From: Myxococcales bacterium
Lineage (GTDB): Bacteria > Myxococcota > Polyangia > Fen-1088
Assembly (NCBI GenBank): GCA_003153875.1
Contig: PMBY01000278.1
Coordinates: 9,534-14,560, forward strand
DNA: 5,027 nucleotides
Direction: 5' to 3'
Shown one piece after another: positions 1-5,027 of the stretch (within the stretch, counting starts at the first letter, position 1; every line of letters starts with the position of its first letter). A program made the translations under genes and the position numbers. The notes under the pieces are model-generated. The model saw nothing but the letters and a program-made list of their open reading frames with translations, had not been told where the DNA came from and made no database searches.

Positions 1-54
1 AACTCGTTCTATTCCTGCGATCAGAGCGGCGTGCCCATGACCCAGCCGCAGTAG
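1..54 (+). CDS. C-terminal tail of an unidentified gene (5' end outside window)
   Basis: Frame 1 is open from the left edge to a TAG at 52-54 and encodes NSFYSCDQSGVPMTQPQ. Fifteen of the 17 sense codons end in G or C, as in the real genes of this window, which is the only evidence for coding. The fragment is too short to assign a family. If real, the gene converges with the minus-strand lipoprotein gene, whose stop lies about 30 bases away. No clear hairpin terminator separates them. Confidence 0.45.
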   Translation, partial: NSFYSCDQSGVPMTQPQ

Positions 55-84
55 CGCGGCCGTTGAGTCGAAGGGGGCGGGTGA

Positions 85-1131
85 CTACTCCAGCGCTCTG
101 TCGATGTGCTTGAGCGCGTCGGCCCGCAATCCGAAGTTGGCCCGCACCTGCTTGATGTCGACCACGGTTTTCACGGAAAGCGGCAGCTCCACGGGATGGG
201 CGTCTACCCGCCAGTCGTTGTCCGATAGGTCGAACAGGAGATTCGCGGCTTGCAAGCCCAGAGCCTCGTGATCGGGCACGACGGCCAGGGTTCCCAGGGG
301 GGAGTCTGGCGCGACCAGATTGGGCACGCCCACAATGAGGGGCATCTTGGCGTCGCTCAGTTCCGTGCGCCAGGTATCGTCGACAAACTCCGCGTCGCGT
401 ACCAGGCCGTTGTCATTGAGCATCCACACGGCGTCGACTTTGCTCTTGCGGGCGAGGCTGTGAAGGGCTTCGCGCAGCCCAGCCGCTGTCACATCGTTGG
501 GCACGGAGACGGAGATGAGCTCGAAGTGTTCCTTGGCCGCGAGTGCCGTCTGGCGTTGTATGAACGCTCGGAAGGGCGGGCGATAGATCACCCCCACGCG
601 GTTAACCGGGGTACCAATCACCGATCGCAGGTGGACGAAGGCGGTCACGCCGGGAACCTCATAGGCGATGCCGGTGGCCCTCCGGAGTCGGGCCTGCGCT
701 TGCTCTACGAAAGAGGCCATCAACAGGACTGCGGGGGGCGTCTTGGCAGTCGGATTGGACGTCTGGACCTGGTAGTAGAGGTTGATGGTGGCGTTGTTCA
801 TCAAGACCACGCAAACCGGGTTCGTGGCTTGCATTACGGCGGCCAGCTCGACGGCTGTGGTTTCCGGCCCGACGGCAAAAGTGTGGATGTTGAAGCTTTT
901 CTGCACCTCAGAGACCAAACTCCTGCGGACTTCGACGAAGTTAGGCGAGCTGGGCATGGCGATGAGGAGAGTCGGGGCGCCGGTTCGTGCCGGCGGATCC
1001 ACGAGGACCGCCGCTGCCTGGGGGGCCGCGCCGGTCCCGGTCTCGCTCCCGCCAGTCGCGCAGTCTGCCAGGCAAACGAGCAAAGCCGATAATGCAGGCA
1101 CCAGCCACTTCATGTTCTTTTCGCCAGTCAT
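85..1131 (-). CDS. ABC_sub_bind-type substrate-binding lipoprotein (periplasmic sensor component?)
   Basis: This 348-aa exported protein resembles the ABC transporter substrate-binding family PF04392 (type I periplasmic-binding fold, related to LivK-like proteins). The N-terminus has a short basic stretch, a hydrophobic core (about residues 9-22) and a Cys at 24 in the context LADC, which looks like a lipoprotein signal. Asp at -1 is unusual, since Gly, Ala or Ser is normal there. Family-like features are the first lobe beginning PTLLIAMPSS near residue 53, the second-lobe opening NRVGVIYRPPF, the segment VGVPNLVAPDSPLG followed by a helix containing EALGLQAANLL, and a C-terminal segment ending RANFGLRADAL. 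The start at 1131 is chosen because TGGAG lies 6 bases upstream and the ATG overlaps the upstream stop as ATGA; Met7 (base 1113) is an alternative. It is the last gene of the kinase operon. No permease or ATPase is nearby, so I infer ligand sensing rather than uptake. The ligand is unknown. Confidence 0.85.
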   Translation of the reverse strand: MTGEKNMKWLVPALSALLVCLADCATGGSETGTGAAPQAAAVLVDPPARTGAPTLLIAMPSSPNFVEVRRSLVSEVQKSFNIHTFAVGPETTAVELAAVMQATNPVCVVLMNNATINLYYQVQTSNPTAKTPPAVLLMASFVEQAQARLRRATGIAYEVPGVTAFVHLRSVIGTPVNRVGVIYRPPFRAFIQRQTALAAKEHFELISVSVPNDVTAAGLREALHSLARKSKVDAVWMLNDNGLVRDAEFVDDTWRTELSDAKMPLIVGVPNLVAPDSPLGTLAVVPDHEALGLQAANLLFDLSDNDWRVDAHPVELPLSVKTVVDIKQVRANFGLRADALKHIDRALE

Positions 1132-1880
1132 GGGACGCTCCAGGTGTCGACGCCCAAGAGACGCCTGGTGGGGCCGTCGAGGCTTTGGAAGGATCGGACG
1201 ACGACATCACGAACCGCGGGATTCAGCACCGCAACCGCAGGCAAGCCCACCGGGCCACCCGGAAGTTCCTTCGTCTTGATGACCAGGCGGGTTCGCTCCA
1301 GCAGCCGGCCCAGCATGGAACTGGGAAGAACAATGCCATCGGCTGCGGAGAACTCGAGAAGGGGCAGAAGATCCTCGATCTTTGCCACCCGCTTGATCTT
1401 GAAGTCCTTGGTCTTGAGCAGATTGTTGAGGAAGGTCTGAGTGCCGTCGTGGCCGAGCAAGTCGACCACACCAATGGTTTTCCCTTCCACTGAACCCTCC
1501 AAGGGCTGATTGACCGAAGCAAGCAAATAGGGCTCGGTACTTTTCCCCCCGCGCTGCCCTTGCAGGCACGATGCTTTTCCACGTTGCTGCAGGACCGGCG
1601 CAATGCTCAGCACCGCATCGGGATGGCCATTGGTCAACCCTTCCTCGAAGTCGCGAAAGCGGCCGAAGACAACAATACCCAGCTCGGGCAGATGTTGTTG
1701 CAGTGTTTTCTCGACGATGCTCGACTTGGCATCGAGCTGGAGAAAGACATGCACCACAGGCTTGCTCGCTTGGGCCATCGCCTGTTGCGGCGGCTGATAG
1801 GGGTGCACAATCCCGAGGCCCAGCAGCAGCCACACGATGGGCTGCGGCCAGCGTCGGCGGGGGTTGCGAAGACGGGTCAT
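1128..1880 (-). CDS. Exported solute-binding-like protein (PhnD/type II periplasmic-binding fold, tentative)
   Basis: This 250-aa protein has a cleavable signal peptide: an Arg-rich start (R3, R5, R8-R10), a hydrophobic core near residues 14-25, and candidate cleavage after AMA (34-36) or AQA (36-38). The mature part (about 212 aa) has the feel of a type II periplasmic-binding protein, as in phosphonate-binding-like (PhnD, PF12974) proteins. It has an alpha/beta lobe opening with VVHVFLQLD, a hinge-like segment GKTIGVVDLLGHDGTQTFLN, then AADGIVLPSSMLGRLLE and a C-terminal helix VRDVVVRSFQSLDG. The family call is by eye and tentative. The start at 1880 forms ATGA with the kinase stop and its own stop overlaps the next start the same way. 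There is no strong Shine-Dalgarno, which fits translational coupling. An in-frame upstream ATG at 1964 lies inside the kinase coding region and would bury the signal peptide, so I rejected it. Related domains are found as sensor modules in kinases such as TtrS, which supports a sensing role. Confidence 0.85.
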   Translation of the reverse strand: MTRLRNPRRRWPQPIVWLLLGLGIVHPYQPPQQAMAQASKPVVHVFLQLDAKSSIVEKTLQQHLPELGIVVFGRFRDFEEGLTNGHPDAVLSIAPVLQQRGKASCLQGQRGGKSTEPYLLASVNQPLEGSVEGKTIGVVDLLGHDGTQTFLNNLLKTKDFKIKRVAKIEDLLPLLEFSAADGIVLPSSMLGRLLERTRLVIKTKELPGGPVGLPAVAVLNPAVRDVVVRSFQSLDGPTRRLLGVDTWSVP

Positions 1881-2457
1881 TGGGTTGTCGAGGCCGCGGC
1901 CTCCACAGCCTCGGCACCGAAGCGCGGCCCCACTTCGGGCAATGGGAAGACAAAGCGGAAACAAGTGCCTTGGCCGGGTTTGCTGACGACCGCGATGCGG
2001 CCGCCCAAGTCGTCCACTTGCTGGCGGATCGCGGAAAGGCCAATGCTGCGGCCGGAAACCGTGGTGACCTCGTCTTTGGTGCTGAGTCCCGAGGCGAACA
2101 TTGCGCGAATCAAATCATCCTCGGTGGCAGTGGGCAAGCCCATTTTGGTCGCGGCGCCTTTCACGCCCTGCCAATCGATACCGCGGCCGTATTCCTCGAT
2201 CTCAACCACCAGCTTGCGATCCCTGACCGCGGTCGAGAAGCGCAGTTTGCAGCGTCCCAACCTGCCCGCTCGCTCGCGCTGGGAAGACGTCTCCAGGCCA
2301 TGATCCACCGCATTGCGCACGACGTGAACCAGATCGGTCCAGACTTCTGCGAGGCGAAGTAGTTCATCCCCGCCACCACCAGCAAGGTTGCCGTCGAAAC
2401 GACGATCAACGTCGCGGTCATGGTGCGAACCAGTTTCGCCCGCAGGCTCGTCCTCAT
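1877..2457 (-). pseudogene. Membrane histidine kinase remnant: first membrane helix joined out of frame to a CheA-like ATPase domain
   Basis: The 5' end is intact. AGGA lies 6 bases before the ATG at 2457, followed by a basic N-terminus (MRTSLRAKLVRTM) and a hydrophobic helix (residues 15-30) ending near MNYFA. About 35 codons in, around 2340-2365, the coding signal moves to another frame, which then runs to the TGA at 1877-1879. That frame encodes a HATPase_c domain of CheA type: N-box DLVHVVRNAVDHGLE, G1-like EEYGRGID, F-box-like MFASGLSTKDEV, G2-like SGRSIGLSAI and G3-like KPGQGTCFRFVFP. Even with the frame restored there would be no periplasmic sensor, second helix, HAMP, or HPt/HisKA phospho-accepting domain, so several hundred residues appear to be missing. 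The G1 DxGxG motif is ExGxG and the G2 Gly is Ser. It heads the operon and overlaps the next gene by ATGA. An assembly collapse is the main alternative to a true pseudogene. Confidence 0.7.
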
Positions 2458-2461
2458 CGCG

Positions 2462-2467
2462 GATCCT
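2462..2467 (-). promoter_or_regulatory. Ribosome binding site that fixes the kinase start at 2457
   Basis: On the minus strand, ATAGGATCCGCG immediately precedes the ATG. AGGA with a 6-base spacer is a good Shine-Dalgarno match. It matters because it supports the membrane-helix frame as the true 5' end of the kinase, rather than the longer frame antisense to the cyclase. Confidence 0.55.
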
Positions 2468-2549
2468 ATGCAAGAAGTAGCGACAGAACGGCCGGGGAGC
2501 TTGAAGGCGCTCGCAGCGTTCGGTCAGCGCGCCATCCTGCGCGGATTCG

Positions 2550-2570
2550 GCTGCTGGCCAGGACAGCAGC
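2550..2570. repeat. Perfect 7-base inverted repeat in the divergent control region
   Basis: GCTGCTG (2550-2556) and CAGCAGC (2564-2570) are exact reverse complements around a 7-base loop. It lies about 95 bases before the kinase start and 150 bases before the cyclase start, and no T-run follows on either strand. It could be a dimeric regulator site or an mRNA hairpin. A 7-base repeat is short enough to arise by chance somewhere in 5 kb of GC-rich DNA. Confidence 0.3.
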
Positions 2571-2719
2571 GTTGTCTCAAGCATTTCCGGGATCGGCCGA
2601 AGGACGATAACAGACACCATGGCTGTCAGCGGACGACGCCGACGCGATCCCCGACGCTTGCGTCTGGTTTGTGTGCGCTGGATGAACCGGGAAGGCGAGG
2701 ACTGTTCGGCGAAACCACT

Positions 2720-4165
2720 ATGAGCAGTGGGCACTCGGTCATCCTCATCGACCCGGAGGAACAGGCGCGCGATACTCTCATCGAGCGCCTGCGCATGCAG
2801 GGCTTTCAGGCCAAGGGATTCGCGGGCCCGGTCGAAGGGGCCAATGCAGCCCTTTGCAGCCCCCCCTGCGCAGTCGTCGCGGATCTGTGGATGGCTGGCA
2901 TTTCGGGCGTGCAACTGACGCGGCTGCTGCGTGCCGAGCCCGCTACCGAGCGCGTGCCTGTGATCTTGCGTGGTCCCGACGGTCCGCGAAACCGGTTTTG
3001 GTCTGAACGAGCGGGCGCGGCCGCATACGTGGTCAAAGGTCGCATGGGGGATCTTGTGCGAGCCCTTGGCCGCTACATCGTTCCCGGGGCCAACCAGCAG
3101 GAGGAATTCTTCACACAGCTCCAGGACGCGGAATCGGCCCTGCGTGATCGTATCGCGGCCTATCTGGACGCCGCTCTCTTCGAATCCGTGCTGGCCGCCG
3201 AGGTACGCGCGCTCTCGACCTGTGGAACGTTTGATCGCCTGTTCGATCGGCTCACGCAGTTCGTCTCGCAAGTCATGTCCTATCGTTGGCTGGCTCTCTT
3301 GGTGCATCACCCCTCGCACCTCGGCCTGCACGCGCACCCAACCGCACGCGGAGAATGCGAGCAGGAGGTGCGCCAGGCTCTCAATCTGCCGGCGGATACA
3401 GTGGTCCTGCGCATCGAGGACGAGGAAGCGTCGGCGGCTTGTGCCAGCGCTGCACCCTTGGTTCGTCCCATTGAGTTCGGCCAGGAAATCATCGCCCGCA
3501 TCGCGCTTAGCCAGAAGGGGGTCGGGGATCGTGAGGACACGCGCGTTCTCGATGTAATTGCCCGCGAGCTGGGCGGTCCCCTGCGTATGACCCTGCTGGT
3601 CGAGGAAACTCAGCGCGCAGCCACCACCGATCCGCTAACCGGGCTGATGAATCGGCGTGCCTTTCTCGCCGCCTTGGACGTGGAACAGTCCCGCTCCGAG
3701 CGCCATGGCTATCCCATGTCACTCCTCATGCTGGACTTGGACCACTTCAAGTCGATCAACGATGAGCACGGACATGCCATGGGCGATCAGGTCCTGGTTG
3801 CGTTTGCTCGGCTGCTCGCCCAGCACGCGCGCAAGACCGACATCGTGGGGCGTTGGGGAGGCGAAGAATTCGTGATGGTGCTCTCCGGTGCCAACGAAGC
3901 GGGTGCTCGCCTTGTGGGCGAACGCATCCGTCGCGCCGCGGAAGCAATGGCGGTGCTGAACGAGAAGAGTCAACGCGTGTCGGCTACCGTCTCCATCGGC
4001 GTCGCGTGTCTGGAGGTAGAAGACACGCTAGACGGACTCATCGAGCGGGCCGACCATGCCATGTACGAGGCCAAAGCGGGTGGCCGCAACCGCGTGGTGG
4101 TGGCGCCCACGGTGCTGCGGCGCACGGGAACCGAGATGGAGATCCCCAAGGAGCTGCTTCGCTAG
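2720..4165 (+). CDS. Response-regulator diguanylate cyclase (REC / GAF-like / GGDEF)
   Basis: This 481-aa cytoplasmic protein should make cyclic di-GMP from two GTP, under phosphorylation control. Residues about 6-122 form a receiver domain with acidic-pocket residues D11 and E13, phospho-acceptor D55 (in VVADLWM) and conserved Lys K106. The usual switch Thr/Ser after beta-4 is Gly (G85 in VILRGPDG). Residues about 140-300 look like a degenerate GAF domain (helix FDRLFDRLTQFVSQVM, then strand YRWLALLVHH), with a helical linker on each side. The GGDEF domain begins at D304 (DPLTGLMNRRAF), carries the metal-site strand MLDLDHFKSIND, active-site GGEEF (380-384) and an intact inhibitory-site RxxD (R371-D374) five residues before it. 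It should therefore be active and feedback-inhibited. The start at 2720 is chosen because the receiver begins just after it; there is no strong Shine-Dalgarno. It heads a plus-strand operon with CheX-like and CheY-like genes. The cognate kinase is unknown; the divergent kinase is the obvious candidate but appears broken. Confidence 0.93.
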   Translation: MSSGHSVILIDPEEQARDTLIERLRMQGFQAKGFAGPVEGANAALCSPPCAVVADLWMAGISGVQLTRLLRAEPATERVPVILRGPDGPRNRFWSERAGAAAYVVKGRMGDLVRALGRYIVPGANQQEEFFTQLQDAESALRDRIAAYLDAALFESVLAAEVRALSTCGTFDRLFDRLTQFVSQVMSYRWLALLVHHPSHLGLHAHPTARGECEQEVRQALNLPADTVVLRIEDEEASAACASAAPLVRPIEFGQEIIARIALSQKGVGDREDTRVLDVIARELGGPLRMTLLVEETQRAATTDPLTGLMNRRAFLAALDVEQSRSERHGYPMSLLMLDLDHFKSINDEHGHAMGDQVLVAFARLLAQHARKTDIVGRWGGEEFVMVLSGANEAGARLVGERIRRAAEAMAVLNEKSQRVSATVSIGVACLEVEDTLDGLIERADHAMYEAKAGGRNRVVVAPTVLRRTGTEMEIPKELLR

Positions 4166-4216
4166 CGGGCTTCAGCTCGCGGCGCCGTCTACCGAAAAGC
4201 ACCTAACGAGACCGAG

Positions 4217-4756
4217 ATGCCTGGTGATTCCAACAAAGCGCGATTGGCTGAGCTTCTCTGCCAGTGCACGGCCCAACTCCTCGCCGAATTGGGGGTGCAG
4301 CCCGAGCCGCTCACTGGGGCGCCGAGCACGCCCGATGCCGGCGAGAGCGTCGCGGCCTTCAGCGGGTTCGGCAATGATGAGCTTCGAGGCTCGTTCACTT
4401 TCTTGGGTCCCAGCGAGCTCTTTTCCCGGCTGCATCCCTTGCCCCCCGCCGCGACACCGCGGGATTTGACCGACTGGGCCTGCGAACTAGTGAACCAGTC
4501 GGTCGGCCGCTTTCGCAATCGCTTGCTGGCCTACGGGGTGAAGCTGGCCCTCAGCGTTCCGCAAAGCGCGTTGGCCGAGAGTTTGCGTCTGGCCTCCAGT
4601 CTGCAGCCCGCCCGCAGTCCCATTGCATTTGCCATCGATGGCATGGTGCTGGAGGGTTGGCTTGAACTTGAAATGGAACCGAGCTTCCGACTGGCACAAA
4701 GCCCTGTGGCCGACGGAGAAGAAGCCCTCAGGGAGGGTTCGGTTGTCCTCTTCTAG
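4217..4756 (+). CDS. CheX-like chemotaxis phosphatase family protein
   Basis: This 179-aa cytoplasmic protein matches the CheC/CheX/FliY phosphatase family, most like CheX (PF13690), which dephosphorylates CheY-type receivers. The early strand region AFSGFGNDELRGSFTFLG is CheX-like. The catalytic helix carries D-x3-E-x2-N (D86, E90, N93 in DWACELVN), followed 22 residues later by Pro (P115). This fits the known (D/S)-x3-E-x2-N-x~22-P signature, in which Glu and Asn orient the attacking water. A second such helix, typical of CheC, is not seen, which favours CheX. The length is close to, or slightly above, typical CheX. It starts 51 bases after the cyclase stop, with a modest GAG-rich ribosome site, and is followed 18 bases later by the receiver gene. 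Likely targets, by inference, are that receiver and the cyclase's REC domain. A structural descendant without phosphatase activity is possible. Confidence 0.82.
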   Translation: MPGDSNKARLAELLCQCTAQLLAELGVQPEPLTGAPSTPDAGESVAAFSGFGNDELRGSFTFLGPSELFSRLHPLPPAATPRDLTDWACELVNQSVGRFRNRLLAYGVKLALSVPQSALAESLRLASSLQPARSPIAFAIDGMVLEGWLELEMEPSFRLAQSPVADGEEALREGSVVLF

Positions 4757-4774
4757 GCCGGGCAGCGCGACGTC

Positions 4775-5027
4775 ATGAACAACAAGACCGTACTCATTGT
4801 AGACGACTCCCTCACAGTCCGGCAACAGGTCTCCCTGACCCTGACGTCGGCGGGGTACAAGATTGTCGAAGCTCGTGATGGACGGGAAGGCGTGGATGTC
4901 TTGCGCGCGCGTGCGGGAATTGCCATGGTCTTGTGCGACGTCAACATGCCCTGCATGAACGGGCTGGAGTTTCTCGAAACCGTCAAGGGCGACGCCGCAG
5001 GGCCGCCAGTGCCGGTGGTCATGCTGA
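4775..5027 (+). CDS. CheY-like response regulator receiver (3' end outside window)
   Basis: The first 84 residues are visible. They form a canonical receiver: hydrophobic strand KTVLIVDD with acidic pair D10/D11, S12 and R16 in the first helix, phospho-acceptor D55 in LCDVNMPCMNGLEFLE, and beta-4 PVPVVML at the window edge, where the next codon begins with A as expected for the conserved Thr. The conserved Lys and any output domain lie outside, so a stand-alone CheY cannot be told from a longer regulator. The start at 4775 follows the CheX-like stop by 18 bases, with only a weak upstream GGGCAG. Adjacency to a CheX-like gene makes this receiver the most likely phosphatase substrate. Confidence 0.9.
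   Translation, partial: MNNKTVLIVDDSLTVRQQVSLTLTSAGYKIVEARDGREGVDVLRARAGIAMVLCDVNMPCMNGLEFLETVKGDAAGPPVPVVML

Larger units (their letters stand above)
2458..2719. promoter_or_regulatory. Divergent intergenic control region
   Basis: This 262-base stretch separates the starts of the kinase operon (minus) and the diguanylate cyclase operon (plus), so both promoters should lie here. I found no good -35/-10 pair on either strand and no sigma-54 -24/-12 match. The reading frames crossing it have poor third-position GC and no domain resemblance, including the in-frame extension upstream of the cyclase. It contains a 7-base inverted repeat at 2550-2570 and a 5-base inverted repeat at 2653-2664 (GACGC-TT-GCGTC). 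A short Arg-rich open frame at 2619-2723 overlaps the cyclase start but looks non-coding. The regulatory role is inferred from position only. Confidence 0.5.

Noticed and set aside
250..1092. 280-codon plus-strand open frame opposite the lipoprotein gene
   Set aside because: It is His/Gly/Arg-rich with no domain features, and is a typical shadow of a high-GC gene. The minus-strand gene has a signal sequence, ribosome site and family-like segments.
1571..2362. 263-codon plus-strand open frame opposite the binding protein and kinase C-terminus
   Set aside because: It crosses two minus-strand genes with clear domains and ATGA coupling. Its composition (Ala/Arg/Gly-rich) is that of an antisense shadow.
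2420..2719. In-frame 100-codon N-terminal extension of the diguanylate cyclase
   Set aside because: It overlaps the kinase start on the opposite strand, has no domain resemblance and poor third-position GC. The receiver domain begins naturally just after the ATG at 2720.
2461..3337. Long minus-strand open frame continuing upstream from the ATPase domain, antisense to the cyclase
   Set aside because: From 2720 on it is the complement of a clear REC domain gene. Between 2458 and 2719 it has no recognisable domain, and the real kinase start with a ribosome site is at 2457 in another frame.
4166..4216. Possible terminator or promoter between the cyclase and CheX-like genes
   Set aside because: There is no stem followed by a T-run and no promoter-like pair in these 51 bases. 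Read-through as one operon is the simpler reading.
1..5027. CRISPR arrays, insertion sequences, tRNA or rRNA genes
   Set aside because: I saw no regularly spaced repeats, transposase-like reading frames, terminal inverted repeats flanking a gene, or cloverleaf-type sequences on either strand.

Overview
The window is high-GC DNA with tightly packed genes, strong G/C preference at third codon positions, and dense two-component and chemotaxis-type signalling. This suggests a deltaproteobacterial, probably Myxococcota-like, chromosome. The lineage is inferred from gene content and style only; there is no rRNA or other phylogenetic marker here.

Layout. (1) Bases 1-54 look like the last 17 codons of a plus-strand gene entering from the left. 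(2) Bases 85-2457 hold a minus-strand operon read from right to left: a membrane histidine kinase remnant (2457-1877), a 250-aa exported solute-binding-like protein (1880-1128) and a 348-aa lipoprotein of the ABC_sub_bind type (1131-85). Both junctions are 4-base ATGA stop/start overlaps, so the three genes are almost certainly co-transcribed and translationally coupled. (3) Bases 2458-2719 are the only sizeable non-coding stretch, a divergent control region with one clean short inverted repeat and no convincing sigma-70 promoter. (4) Bases 2720-5027 hold a plus-strand signalling operon: a REC/GAF-like/GGDEF diguanylate cyclase, a CheX-like phosphatase, and a CheY-like receiver cut by the window edge.

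How the genes may work together (inference). Two binding proteins without any permease or ATPase, coupled to a membrane kinase gene, look more like a ligand-sensing unit than a transporter. The divergent operon supplies the expected outputs: a phosphorylation-controlled cyclic di-GMP synthase, a free receiver, and a phosphatase of the family that dephosphorylates CheY-type receivers.

The main anomaly is the kinase. Its start codon, ribosome binding site and first membrane helix are intact, but within about 35 codons they run, in a different reading frame, straight into a CheA-like ATPase domain. The sensor, second membrane helix and phospho-accepting His domain are all missing. This is either a genuine internal deletion that broke the kinase or an assembly collapse. 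The remaining ATPase domain also has substitutions in two ATP-binding motifs.
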